The notes under the pieces were generated by a model. That model saw nothing but the letters and a program-made list of their open reading frames with translations, did no database searches and was not told where the DNA came from. The translations under genes were made by a program, and so were the position numbers. DNA of 64,000 nt from Myrica gale. Lineage: Eukaryota > Streptophyta > Magnoliopsida > Fagales > Myricaceae. The stretch spans positions 9,378,874 to 9,442,873 of the forward strand of contig OZ005607.1 in NCBI GenBank assembly GCA_963930655.1, read 5' to 3'. Positions 45,658-57,166 of this stretch are shown here, piece by piece. How positions within the stretch are numbered: the first letter of the stretch is position 1; every line of letters begins with the position of its first letter.

Positions 45658-46141
45658 TAGGGGTGAAAACCAGAAATGCGGTCCGGTTTTCGGACCACAA
45701 TGCGGTCCGGACCGCATTTCCGGTCCTCATATATTCAAGGACCGGACCGGACCACTTATAAGTGGTCCGGTCCGGTCCTTTGACATGCGGTCCGGTCTGG
45801 ACAACTTAAGTGGTCCGGACCGGATTTAAATTTTTTTTAAAAAAAAAATTTTAAAAAGTTTATTCGCAGGCTCTCTGCACTGCGCAGCTGCAGGCTGTTT
45901 GCACTGCGCTGCTGCAGTGCAAAGCCGCACTGCATCTGCACTGCACAGGCAGCTGCAGTGCAGAGCCACACTGCAGGCTCTGCACTGCGCACGCAGTGTT
46001 AATATATTAAAAAATAATAATAAAAAAATTATGAAATGCGGTCTGATTCGGTCCGGACCGCATGTCAAAAATCTATAGACCGGACCGGACTGCAAATCCG
46101 GTCTGATTTTCCGGTCTGCGGTCCGGTTTTGTTCAGCCCTA
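45658..46141. mobile_element. hAT-like non-autonomous element rich in GGTCCGGACC
   Basis: The terminal inverted repeats are TAGGGGTGAAAACC at the left and, inverted at the right, TAGGGCTGAACAAAACC. The flanking 8-bp direct repeat GTTTGTGG (45650-45657 and 46142-46149) is perfect. That length is diagnostic of hAT elements. Both subterminal regions are packed with the palindrome GGTCCGGACC and its variants. The centre has GCTGCAGTGC palindromes and an AT-rich core. It is non-coding, 484 bp, and inserted inside an older repeat that continues to 46661. Confidence 0.85.
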
Positions 46142-46645
46142 GTTTGTGGACAGGCCTGGGCGGCTGGGCCAGTGGGGGCAGACCTACTTCTTAAAATCCC
46201 CAAAAAAAAATTCAATGAAGTTTTGGAGCCAGTGGGGGCAATCGCCCCCACCCGCACTGCATCTGCACTGCACAGGCAGCTGCAGTGCAGAGCCACACTG
46301 CAGGCTCTGCACTGCGCACGCAGTGTTAATATATTAAAAATAATAATAAAAAAATTATGAAATGCGGTCCGATTCGGTCCGGACCGTATGTCAAAAATCT
46401 ATAGACCGGACCGTATAAATCCGGTCATTCAATCCGGTCCGGACCGGACCGCATTTTTAAAATTAAGACCGGACCGGACTGCAAATCCGGTCCGATTTTC
46501 CGGTTTGCGGTCCGGTTTTGTTCAGCCCTAGTTTGTGGACAGGCTGGGCGGCAGGGCCAGTGGGGGCAGACCTACTTCTTAAAATCCCCAAAAAAAAATT
46601 CAATGGAGTTTTGGAGCCAGTGGGGGCAGTCGCCCCCACCCGCAC
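45927..46645. repeat. Tandem duplication, 327-bp unit spanning a transposon end and its flank
   Basis: The block starting GCACTGCATCTGCACTG at 45927 recurs at 46254. Each copy contains the right part of the GGTCCGGACC element, its terminus CAGCCCTA, the target duplication GTTTGTGG, and the flanking repeat ending in CGCCCCCACCCGCAC. The second copy has an extra block of roughly 55 bases of GGTCCGG-type sequence. The duplication therefore postdates the hAT insertion. Confidence 0.85.
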
Positions 46646-46661
46646 CCCTGGCTCCGCCTCT

Positions 46662-46970
46662 ACTCAGAAGTACAAGCCCGACTCACCAATGGCTGTGACC
46701 ATCACTTCCTTCAAAGACAACACCTTTGAGTTCACTGTGAAGTCTCCCTCTGTCACCTGGAACATCAAGAAGGTGGCTGGGGTCGAGTCTGGCAGTGGCC
46801 GACCGGGCCACGACCTCGCCTCTACAGTAACGCTCAAGCACATCTACGAGATTGCCAAGATCAAACAGTCCGACCCTTACTGCCAGTACATGCCTTTGAA
46901 GTCCATTTGCAAGTCCATCATTGGGACCGCCAATACTATGGGGATTAAGGTTGTCAAAGAGTTGGAATGA
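46662..46970 (+). pseudogene. Mitochondrial ribosomal protein uL11 (L11), 5'-truncated
   Basis: 102 codons correspond to the C-terminal two thirds of plant mitochondrial uL11: TQKYKPDSPMAVTITSFKDN, FEFTVKSPSVTW, GSGRPGHDLASTVTLKHIYE, then IAKIKQSD and the ending SICKSIIGTANTMGIKVVKE. uL11 binds the GTPase-associated centre of the large subunit. The retained part is the RNA-binding C-terminal domain. Homology starts abruptly at Thr-Gln, one base after a repeat terminus reading GGCTCCGCCTCTA, and the N-terminal domain (about 50 residues, including the proline-rich switch region) is not found upstream. There are no stops or shifts in the retained part. The upstream open frame is transposon sequence. 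It could be a recent truncation or a gene split by insertion; a cryptic intron is less likely. Confidence 0.75.
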
Positions 46971-49917
46971 CGACTTTAAAACTCTATTCTTTTAATTGGA
47001 GTTTGTTTTTTCTTTCTCTTTCTTTTCAAAATCTTCTATGAGATGGGCTTTAATGTTATGGTAATGGATTTGTAGGGTGTTGTATTCGTCTCAAGTTTGT
47101 TCTGCTGATGAGCATTGAGGTCTAGCATAAGTTCATGTTCTCTTGATAATATGATAAGGAAATAGGTACTTAGAAATGAAACAAGAATTTCTTGGTGAGA
47201 AGTAAAATCTTTTCAATTTTCTGTTACTTATGTTAAAAGAAATGAGATGCCAATCCGTTCTTTATTCCCTCACTGATAGAAGTAAATATACGTATGGATG
47301 TAAATTAAGCTGCCATTATGAACTAGTGTGTTGCTACCAATCATATTGATTCTCCCACGATTTTGGTTCTCCTTTGAACAAATGTCTGCTAGGGAAATGG
47401 ATTCTTGGTTAGAGATTCTTGTTTCTTAAAATTTTTGCATTCCTTCTATATGTTATTCTTATTGAAGCAGCTCGGAACCTAGTCAAACATGTCTTAGGAA
47501 TTTGGGGTCAAATTAGAAATGCAACCCTTCTGGGTGCAATTCCCAGTTACATGTAAAAGGAGTAAAGAAAAGATCTTTAGCTGATGAATGCAGCACATTA
47601 TGATAGGATTGGTTTTCAATTTATTGGAATTGGATGTCCTAGATAGGTGGATCTTAGATTTGGTAGTAGTGCAAGAACATTCTGCCAAGTCCCCGATTGC
47701 CTAGTGAATAGTGAACAGCAAACCTGGTCCTTCATTCTCCAACCTTGTTGACTAAATTTTGGTAGATCGTTGATTTTGCATGAATTGTGACTGCATAGTG
47801 ACTTGAGCTTTTGAATTGGGCTATTTAAGCATGAAGTCAAATTTATGAGAATGGAAGTAGCATCATTCGGGAGCATGTACAAGAGTACCAGACCTGCTGT
47901 ACTTATTACTGTTGTGGAGTTAGGTATATTCCTGGCCAAGTGTCTTTGGAATCTTGTTTTCAAGAGGGCCATAGTTCTTGGGTTCAGAATCATGGGTGTT
48001 ATTACTTGATTTAGCTTTGAAACTCAACCATCCGTCTCCTTTACATACACTTTAAACATTATTATATGGTAGAATGAACCATTTGAATCCTTTTTAACAA
48101 TTTCTTTTAAATGGATTTGCTCTTTTTGTTCATTAGGTTGGCTTGTCTTGAGTTTCCTGTCACGTTTGTCAAAAAAAGTACGAGCCTTGGCTTCTGAGTA
48201 CAACGCCCAAAATTGTTTGTGTTAGTATCCAGGAAGCAGGAAGTTGATTCTATTAGGGCCGAAGCGCATTGACTGTGTTTTTAGTTCACAATTATCTTGT
48301 GACAAACTGGGAAGATTGCAGGGCTATCTAGTGATTTAAATAGTGTTGGATTTCAATGCGAAGATAAAAACGTCTGGTCATATGCGTATCTAGGTTTATT
48401 TGAACTTGCTCTTTATAGGCCTATGATTTTCATACTTTTTAAGTTATGATAAGGAAATCCATAACAGGGGCAAATCTTCTGGAAAATCGAATGTGTGTGA
48501 CCTGCTAGTGCTTAGTTCAATCCATTGTGAGAGTTCAGCTTATGTGAATTTTGGTCCGAATTGTGTGGATTTGGAGTCTGGTTTCAAACCCAACAAATAA
48601 CATGTTTGGGTTTTTTTACCTGAGATATTTTGTTTCCCCAATTATTTGGGAGCCCAAAACTTTCACCCCACCAAACACATTTCACAAATCCCAATAAACT
48701 TCATCATTCAAAAGATTCTCAAAATTTTGAGAATATTCCCCAAAATTTCAGTAAACAAACACCACCATGATATGGAAGCTTGGATTTGGGTTATTTGAAA
48801 GATTTTAAGTCAAACAAAGTACAGTTTTTAAGGAAATTCAGTCAGCTTTCTAATGAGTCCAGTATTATATTATCCTGTGATTTCACGAAAATGTTTGAAT
48901 GACTTCTGCTCTGATTTTGCTGCTGCACGATTCACTTCTTGAGCATACTTTTGTGTATTCTCATGAAGCAGCACCCGGAGTTTGACAAGTCAACACAGAA
49001 TACATAATGTCGGGAATGATATCACAAGTTTGAACTGTTTCCACTGGCCATGAATTTGGTACCCTCGTAGGTTGTCCGAGCCTTTGGAAATAAATCTATT
49101 TACTCAATCCCAATAAGCAATTATGTTATAACAATCAAAATATGTCACAGAAATAGTGAACTCAATCCCAATAAGCTCCAAATATTTTAGCCAAACTAGT
49201 GGCACTCATCTGAGGCACTTTGTTAGCTAATGCCTCTTCTGTTTCAACATTTCGGAATGATGATCAATATCAGCAAAAAAATATGAACTCAACCCTTCAG
49301 TAGTTTTTTACACTGTTTAGGGGATAAGACAGAGGTATGGCATTAGCACAAATAGACTCCCAGAAAATTGATTGACTAAAACAGTATTTTCTTCAGTGTC
49401 CCGGGAATTGAAACTCGCCTCTGTAGCTTCTTCCCATGCTTCCTGCTCTAAAATTAATGCTTCCAATAAGACAAGAATGGTATCGAAATAACTAACCATA
49501 GCAAAGGGATTTTGATCATGTTGGTCCCAGGAATGTGCCAAGGGGTTTGGCTATGTTATTGTCATTAGACCGGGTATCACTCATCAAGATGGTCAGAAAG
49601 ATCTGTCAGAGAAAACTTTTAACTTTGTCTGAGGTTGTATAGATATTGAATTTGATCGGGGAGGGGGGGTATTTGGTTTATGGATAATGTACCATGAGCA
49701 TAAGACCATTTTCCATGAGGACTCTAGTCTTCCTGCAAAGACACTCTAGGCAGAGACCTATAATTCGCTCAGAGTGCTTATAATCGGTCTTTACCTTATT
49801 TGTACTACCAAAGCCTTCCTCGTCTTCACTCTTCACTCCTGGCAAAAAATCTCATCCCCACCGCAACATTTTTCTAAACCAACTCCTTAACCCAAAGAGT
49901 GAAGTCTTTCTCCATGA
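46971..49917. other. Spacer between the uL11 fragment and the 741-aa HSP70 gene
   Basis: The first few hundred bases may be the former 3' untranslated region of uL11. A TGTTTGTTT-family relic lies at about 48655-48770. A 74-codon minus-strand frame at 49317-49541 (Glu/Ala-rich) has no recognised motif. No supported gene is seen. Confidence 0.45.
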
Positions 49918-52284
49918 TCAACTCTTATCATCACCAGCTACTTTGTACAATTTTGCAATGAACGTGTGATAGATACCTTCTAGCTCCTTCATCTTCTCTT
50001 CAAACTCATCTGCCTTGGCGACTTGGTTCCTGTCAAGCCAGCGGATGGTCTGCTGAATTGCATCTTCTGTCTTTGTCAAGGCATCCTTCACACCTGTGAT
50101 TCTGTAGCTCATGTAAGAAGCACAATTCTCCAATGCATTCTTTGCCTCAACCATCTTCTGATGCTCCTTATCCTTATCCTCGGCCTTCTTCTCGATCTCT
50201 TTCTTCTGGTGGTACTTTTCACCCTCCCCTAACTTTCTCTCAAAGTTCTCGCGCTTCTTGGCCTCTTTTGTCGCTCCACCCATGTCATCAGCACCTTGAT
50301 CAATCTTGCTGATGATTGGATTGCAGATGCTCTCAAGCTCGCTCATCTTGTCCTCAAGTTCATCGCTCTCGGCAAGTTGGTTCCTTTCGAGCCACTCCAT
50401 AGCCTTCTCAATTGCATCATCCATCTTCTTCTTGAAAGCTGCAGGAACTTTAGCTGCAAACTTCTCATCTTTGAATGTGTTTTTCATATTATAAGCGTAG
50501 TTCTCCAATGCATTTTGGGCCTCAGCCTTCTTTTTATGCTCCTCATCATCTGACTTGTACTTCTTAGCCTCTTCGACCTTCTTGTCGATCTCTTCCTTGG
50601 AGAGTCTGCCCTTTTCATTAGTGATTGTAATCCTGTTTCTAAGTCCAGTGGTTTTGTCCTCGGCGGAGACATTCAAGATACCATTGGCATCAATGTCAAA
50701 TGACACACTGATTTGAGGAAACCCCTGAGGAGCAGGAGGAATGCCATCGAGCTCGAACTCTCCCAACAAGTTATTGTCGCGGGTTCTGCTGTGTTCACCC
50801 TCATACACCTGAAACAGCACGCCAGATTGATCATCAATGGAGGTTGAGAAAATCTGGTCCTTCCTCGTGGGGATGGCGGTGTTCCTTGGGACCAAAACAT
50901 TCATGACACCTCCAGCACTCTCGACACCAAGTGAAAGAGGAGTTACATCAATCAACAACAGGTCCTGCAACTTCTCACTACCCCCACCACTGAGGATTAC
51001 AGCGTGAACGGCAGCACCATACGCAACAGCCTCGTCAGGGTTAATCCTTTTGCAGAGCTCCTTCCCATTGAAGAAATTCTGCAACAATTTCTGAATCTTG
51101 GGAATCCGGGTAGACCCTCCAACCAGAACCACGTCATGGACACTGCGCTTGTCCATCTCGGCATCCATCAAGCACTTCTCAATGGATGATATACACTGAC
51201 TGAATAAATCCATGTTAAGCTCTTCAAACTTTTCGCGGGTGATGCTCGAGTAAAAGTCAACGCCCTGGTACAAAGAATCAATCTCAATTGTTGTTCGCGT
51301 ATTAGATGACAGAATTCTCTTGGCCCTTTCACAAGCAATCCACAACTTCCTAAGGGCCTTAGTTCCAGTAATATTATTCCCATGCTTCTCCTTGAACTCT
51401 TGTAGAAAATACTGAACCATTCGACGGTCAAAATCTTCACCTCCCAAGTTAGTGTTACCTGCTGTAGCTTTAACTTCAAAGATACCTTGTTCAATGGTGA
51501 GAAGCGAGACATCCAAAGTTCCACCACCAAGATCAAAGATCAGCACATTCTTCTCATCAGGATCATCCTTCTTGTCTAGCCCATATGCAATAGCAGCAGC
51601 AGTCGGCTCATTGATAATCCGCATGACATTTAGGCCGGCAATGACACCAGCATCCTTTGTGGCTTGACGCTGTGAGTGATTGAAACGAGCGGGGACAGAT
51701 ATCACAGCATTCTTGATCTCTGAACCGCAGTAAGCCTCAGCAATCTCCTTCATCTTTGTAAGAACCATCGAAGAGATTTCTTCAGCCAAAAAATGTTTTT
51801 CCTCGTACTTGTAGGTAACCACAACAACGGGCCTCCGATCATGGTCAGGAATCACCTTGAATGGCCAGAATCTCATGTCACTCTGCACTGAGGCATCATC
51901 GAATCGCCTTCCAATCAACCGTTTAGAGTCTTCGTTCAAGCGAGACATTAACACGAAGATGCAAACAAGACAATATCACATCAAACTTAGCTCCATAACT
52001 CACAAACTTTACAAGGAAAAATCTCTAAAATCTGAGGGCGTAATGGTATGAGAGAACTAGGGGAACTCACCAAAAACAGTGTTGGCAGGATTCAAGGCGA
52101 CTTGGTCCTTGGCGGCATCGCCGATCAAACGGTGCGTCTCATTGAAAGCCACACAAGATGGCGTCTTACGGTTCCCCAGATCATTGGGTAAGATCTCCAC
52201 CCTGTTATCTTTCCAGACTGCCACACACGAGTAGCACGTTCCCAAGTCGATCCCAATTGCCGGACCCTGGTCTTTGACAGCCAT
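49918..52284 (-). CDS. Divergent HSP70 with duplicated C-terminal lid and no EEVD
   Basis: Exon 1, 52284-52071, and exon 2, 51929-49918, encode 741 residues. The donor is TTTG|GTGAGT, the acceptor AACGAAG|ACTC, and the 141-bp phase-1 intron sits at the family position. The ATPase domain is complete: GIDLGTCYS near residue 13 (Cys for the usual Thr), [15 protein letters not shown] near 201 (Leu for Phe), [14 protein letters not shown] near 338. The linker [12 protein letters not shown] is at about 396-405. The substrate beta-sandwich precedes a normal lid (about 537-615). A Lys/Glu-rich linker (about 622-660) then joins a second lid-like helical unit (about 661-735, [18 protein letters not shown] to [10 protein letters not shown]). 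It ends AGDDKS, so the TPR-docking EEVD is lost, and the chain is about 90 residues longer than HSC70. A likely TATA (TATTATAGAC) is at 52380-52371. Whether it still refolds clients is unknown. Confidence 0.93.
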
Positions 52285-53822
52285 AGCCAACAAAAATCTA
52301 TGGAAAAAGCAAGCTACTGAACCAGCTACTGAAGACCAAATAAGAACTCTCTTCGGTTTTTTTACAGGGAGTCTATAATAGGCCGGTTTGCAGAACCTGA
52401 AAGTGCAGTCCAGGGAAATGGCAAGGAGCAAAGGCACTTAAACATGCGAGCAGGCAGACTTATAAACATGCTAGCCCTCCGGGACTGTTTCCCTTTGTCA
52501 ACGATCACTTGCAAAAATTTGCTTATTTCATTGCCCACGAGAAAATGTTGCTTAAGAAAAAAGGCATCTACTAGTATTTTAGTTGACCAACCAATTACTC
52601 TAAATCTGAAGGAATCAGCGTTGTGCACAGATCTCCATCACGACCATTCCATTTCCAACTTGGAAAGTAAATAAATTTGTATGTCTATCAGCGCTCTTCC
52701 AGTTTTGCTTGCTTTGCTCATCTCAACCTGTTAATTAAGCTATTTTATATGGTCTTCATATTTTAAAGCCACAATATATAACCATGATCAGAAGGTCTTC
52801 ATATTTTAATAGCTGGCCACGTTCGACACCACTATGTTTAGCGTTATTTCATATATTTATTTTCCAAAAAGATAAAAATTCACTTATTCTTATTTGGGAA
52901 ATTCCATATTTAGTCACCCGGCTTTGTTCATTTTTACGAATTAGGTATGGGCGGCCTTTTCAAACTTTTATGGATGAGCTAGCGACTCGAGCTCCTGTTA
53001 GAGGATTTAAAGGTGAAGCGACAGAAATACCTATTTGTAACTAGATGAAATGACGGAACCTAATGACTAATTCGTAAAAATGAGCTCTTCTTATTTGAAT
53101 AAATCAAATCCTTGCCATTGAATTATTCAAAGACATTACCACTCGTCCCTTTTATATTTACATATAAAATACATTATTACATGGTATTCTTGGTGGAATT
53201 TTAAGTCTTTCCAATTATTTGTTAAACCATATGTGAAAGTCTTAGGAAAAAAAAATCTCTAATTGTGTGTCAACTTGTAATTATTCTAAATTTTAATTTT
53301 TTTCTCTTTTTTTCAATATAATATCCCCAAATTATTGTTTTAGGAGCAATCTCTGAATTATTCGCATGACCAAACATTGCATCTAATATATATATATATG
53401 TGTGCCTAACATCATCACCAATGTAGAATTATTAATTAACAAATGCAGGAACATGGGGTACTGATGATCTGTCCAATGCAAATTATAAAGTACTCTTAAA
53501 TATTTCCTGTCCATCACCAATGTAGAATTATTAATTAACAAATGCAGGAACATGGGGTACTGATGATCTGTCCAATGCAAATTATAAAGTACTCTTAAAT
53601 ATTTCCTGTCAAATTTATCTATTTTGCAACGTGAATATAATTCACTTGACAGTATCTACTTGATTTCTTTTCCAAAAACCAATAAAGAATAACAAAAAAA
53701 ATTGTGAAATTGAAAACAATAGGATACAACCCATTTAATAATATAAAATGTATATACGATAAAGCGGGGTTGAGGCAGTGTAGGCCATCTACAAGGATAT
53801 GGAAAGTAGTTTACATAATTTG
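52285..53822. other. Promoter of the divergent HSP70 and spacer
   Basis: The first 100-200 bases are the upstream region of the minus-strand HSP70 gene. I could not find a clean three-unit heat-shock element there, unlike HSC70. The rest is AT-rich, with a TA tract at about 53383-53400 and the 99-bp tandem duplication annotated separately. Confidence 0.45.
53413..53610. repeat. 99-bp perfect tandem duplication
   Basis: The unit starting CATCACCAATGTAGAATT at 53413 is repeated from 53512 with no difference that I can see. Perfect identity implies a recent event or an assembly artefact. Confidence 0.9.
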
Positions 53823-54172
53823 TAGGGAAATTAAAATTTTGGTTATTAGGTTTTAGTACAGCTGATAAAATGGTCAATGAATTTTTTTTTTTGTTACTAA
53901 GAACATGTAGTGGTGACTTTTCACTCTATCCGTCAAACCTTCGTTAATTTTTAACAGCAACTTGCAGCGGTCGACCGCTGCAAGTTGCCGTTGACGGATA
54001 GAGTGAACAGTAGTTGTCGACCGTTATTCCCGTTAAAAATTAACGAAGGTTTGACAGATGGAGTGAAAAGTCACCACGACATATTCTTAGTAACCAAAAA
54101 GTAAAAAAAAAAATCATTGACCATTTTGTCAGCAGTACTAAAACTTAGTCAACAAATTGCAAAATTCCCTCA
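53823..54172. mobile_element. MITE related to the 8435-8844 element
   Basis: The termini GGGAAATTAAAATTTTGG and, inverted, GGGAATTTTGCAATTTG continue into long inverted arms (TTTTAGTAC, AAAATGGTCAATGA, TTACTAAGAA, TGGTGACTTTTCACTC, AACCTTCGTTAATTTTTAAC). The centre has GCAGCGGTCGACCGCTGC. Flanks TAATTTGTA and TCATTTTTA agree at 7 of 9, compatible with an old 9-bp target duplication. Termini and the GGTCGACC core link it to the element at 8435-8844. Confidence 0.75.
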
Positions 54173-55885
54173 TTTTTAATTGAAATTAATTTTCGTAAAG
54201 TAACGCGTTCTATTACGATGGAACGAATCTGGTTTTGGTTGACCTAACTAATTAAAGAGGAGTAATGATATACCCTCGACTCAAAAAACGACTTCTAGCT
54301 GACCCTGAGCATACGTGGAATTCATCAAAGTTTTTAAAAAACGAAAATTGCTCACAACGCAAAAACATCGTTCAACACCGTTCGTTCAAAACTCCCCCAA
54401 AATTTGCCGCGCCGTTCTTCTTTACCCTCTCCACCACCGGACGACAAACCACCTCCTCTCTCTCTCTCTCTACTCTTCCGTTCGTTTCAGATTTGCTGGT
54501 CGATCACTTTCTTCATCGGCTTCATATTGATGCCATGGTCTTGGGCTGGAATCGTCTCCACCCTCTCGATATTGGGTCGCTCCCTTCTCTGTTACGCTAC
54601 TCAATCTTCATGGTGTTTGTGCCTTGCTGACTTGGTCTATGCTGCAATTATTTTGTTGAACTATAGGTTACAAATCCCCTTGTTAGCATGGAGGGAGGTT
54701 AAACAGTGATTATTCACTGACTTGGTCTGAGCATGGAGGGAGGTTAAACACTGATTATTTCTGCAACTCTCTGTTGGGCATGGTTACCAATTCATCCGTA
54801 TTAGCATTTTAGGATGTTTAGCTGTGTCTATTTCTCTATCTCCTATGTTTCGTGGTCTGGTTGTTCTTCTGTTATCATGCAGAGGACCACATTCACTTGA
54901 GTCTGTATCCATACTATGTTAGAGGAGCATTAGCAGGTTGTGCAGCTACACTTGGATCGTATACATTTTTTTTTGTGGTATTGAATTTGCGACAGTGTTT
55001 ATGTTATTTTTGAGAATGGAAGCTTTTGTGAAGAAAAGAAGTGGTTCAGAGATAAAAAGCTAATTGAATTGTTGGGGGAGGATCTGAGCAGCGGAGATGT
55101 TCTTGTGCATATTGCTTCTAAGCACAAGGACAATTAGTACACGGAGATGTTCTTGTGCCTTCATTTTTTGCTAGCTCACGTTTTATTCTTACTCTATATC
55201 TTGTTTCTATTTTTTTACCATTATCTTTGATGGATTGTGGGAAAGACTTTCCAAGTGGCCTCGAATGATTTATATCATTCATTAAATTAAATAATATTAT
55301 TTAGATTGTATTGTTACACGCACGAAAGTTGGAAAGTGAAAAAAAACTAATAGCAAAGCCAATAAGTGGCTTCTACTGATCTGAGTAATGTATAGATTGA
55401 AAATTAGAAAGCACTGAGCCAGTAATACATTTCTATGAAGAAACGGATTGATCTTTGTTTAGTCAAGTAAGATGTAGAAATTGCAAGCAGTGAGAACACT
55501 TGGACGATAGGCTGCAGATTATATAAATTCCATTAAAAAAATTTATATGTATGTTAAATACATGCTGTTGAAGCTTTGGCCACATCTCAGGGTTGTTGCA
55601 GAAAGAGAAAGGTTTCTGCAGCCTTTGAAGTTGCATATGGAGTTGAAGTCTTTCAAGGGCCGAGCTGCTTAATGCTGGTGAATATAAGTCGTATTCCAGG
55701 TAGTTGGGCAGCAATAATTGACCACCTAAGGTAGATGAAAATTAGACAAGTTTGCTCTTATTATAAAGGAAACGAGGAAAATTTCTAACAAACCACTCGG
55801 ATGGAGATTTGAATCTATAACAAGATGAGGATTTTTTCCCAGCCAAAGCATCAAGGACAAAGAAAAAGGACAAGCACTGAAGCAC
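54173..55885. other. Spacer, no gene recognised
   Basis: Several overlapping open frames lie at 54265-54709 after a CT-rich leader-like tract (54440-54478), but none has a known motif and they do not form a convincing gene. A short repeat of the phrase GCATGGAGGGAGGTTAAACA occurs near 54688 and 54733. Confidence 0.4.
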
Positions 55886-56305
55886 ATGATGGGTAAAAGG
55901 AGCCGTGGTCTGCAGCGTACCAACCGGTTCGTTTCGGCGTACTTGCAGCGGCCACCACTGTGCAACTGCAGCAAGCCCGCTGCCCTGAAAACGTCTTCCA
56001 CTCCTCGGAATCCTAGTCGTGGATTTTGGACGTGTCCAATTTGGGATCCCCACAACCAAGGTGGGTGCAACTATTTCTTATGGGCTGATTATTCCGACAA
56101 TGAACATGACCACGATCCCAACGATCAACTACTAGTTACTATGGCTAGAGAACTTCAGAGGGTAGATGAGGAAAAACACCGACTTCATCGAAGGGTTAGG
56201 TGTCTTTGGGAGTTTTTGGTTTTATCTTGGGTGTTCTTCTTGGCTTGGGAATTTTGTACATGTGGGTCTAACCCTGCTGGCCATCTATTGTGCCTTCCTT
56301 TGTAA
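55886..56305 (+). CDS. GRF-type zinc-finger protein with C-terminal hydrophobic segment
   Basis: 139 residues from the ATG at 55886 (a second in-frame ATG is adjacent). The zf-GRF motif spans about residues 24-70: LCNCSKPAAL (C-x-C), TSSTPRNPSRGFWTCP with the Asn-Pro, Arg-Gly-Phe-Trp core and third Cys, then GGCNYFLWAD with the fourth Cys. A short coiled-coil-like stretch (MARELQRVDEEKHRLHRRV) and a hydrophobic segment (FLVLSWVFFLAW) follow. This order is typical of the small plant family resembling At4g04775, in which a GRF zinc finger (binding single-stranded nucleic acid in other proteins) is tethered by a C-terminal membrane segment. The last about 20 residues may be affected by a frame change, because the +2 frame carries a longer hydrophobic tail. 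It converges with the FAR1-related gene downstream. Confidence 0.75.
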   Translation: MMGKRSRGLQRTNRFVSAYLQRPPLCNCSKPAALKTSSTPRNPSRGFWTCPIWDPHNQGGCNYFLWADYSDNEHDHDPNDQLLVTMARELQRVDEEKHRLHRRVRCLWEFLVLSWVFFLAWEFCTCGSNPAGHLLCLPL

Positions 56306-57166
56306 TGTATTGGTAGTGCTTAGATGCTACGGATTTAGCCTTTCCATTATGTATCAAGTTTCTATTATGTCATGTAGTCTTTAAATTATGTAATGAAACT
56401 AGTGTAGTTTTTCATGTTTTTGCATATTAGCCTTTCCTCTATATTATTGTTTTTCATGTTTTTGACTGTAAGGTCATGACGTTGGTGGTCTGACGGATGT
56501 AGCCTTTGCATTCGGAAAAGTTACAACTACATGTATAGGATTCTTGGGAGTGGTCACTGACCCGATGTCGCAGTTGAACCTAAAACAGATCGAATTCTGG
56601 AATTATGGTAAAATATGCTAGTATACTTTTGCAAGTTTGGGCCTCTAGTAAGATGTTTAATGCCATTCTATAGAAGGGACATTACAAATAGAGATCGACA
56701 TGCTAAATGTGGATCAAAATATGCACAGGCACATTTAATACGATCAAATAGAGATCGACATGCTATCCACGTTGGACCTTGAAGACATGCAGCTCCCGAT
56801 GAACCTAAACTTAATCCAACAAGCTGTCCCCTCAGCTTCTCCAGATGACATAATGTACATGCAAGACCAAATAGAACCACATGCAAGACCAAATAGAACC
56901 ACTGCCCTGGGAAATTACAACATGACACCAACATGACACATAAACCTATTCATGCAATTGCATCCTAACACCAACATGACACCATTCATATTGCCATATG
57001 TTTGCTCAAAACCGAACACAAACATAATGTTTCATCAAAACCGAATATAGCCATATGTTCAGATTACCTGCAAGGAACTTCAAAACCGAATATAGCCATA
57101 TGTTTGATCAAATACATTATAAATTTTTAACATTTAAGCAATTTGTCTCAAATCTTCGCACGATCT
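56306..57166. other. Convergent intergenic region
   Basis: This is the 3' flank of the zf-GRF and FAR1-related genes. Short repeated phrases occur, for example AATAGAGATCGACATGCTA near 56688 and 56746, and AAAACCGAA...ATATAGCCATATGTT near 57040 and 57085. No gene is recognised. Confidence 0.45.

Noticed and set aside
45826..46296. 156-codon Cys/Ala-rich minus-strand frame
   Set aside because: It lies inside the tandemly repeated hAT-like element and is produced by GCTGCAGTGC palindromes, so it is not a gene.
49317..49541. 74-codon Glu/Ala-rich minus-strand frame
   Set aside because: No recognisable domain, splice partner or conserved context. It is kept as spacer.
54265..54709. Three overlapping plus-strand frames after a CT-rich leader
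   Set aside because: Different frames are open over the same bases, no motif is present, and no splice model joins them. A real short gene cannot be excluded without transcripts.
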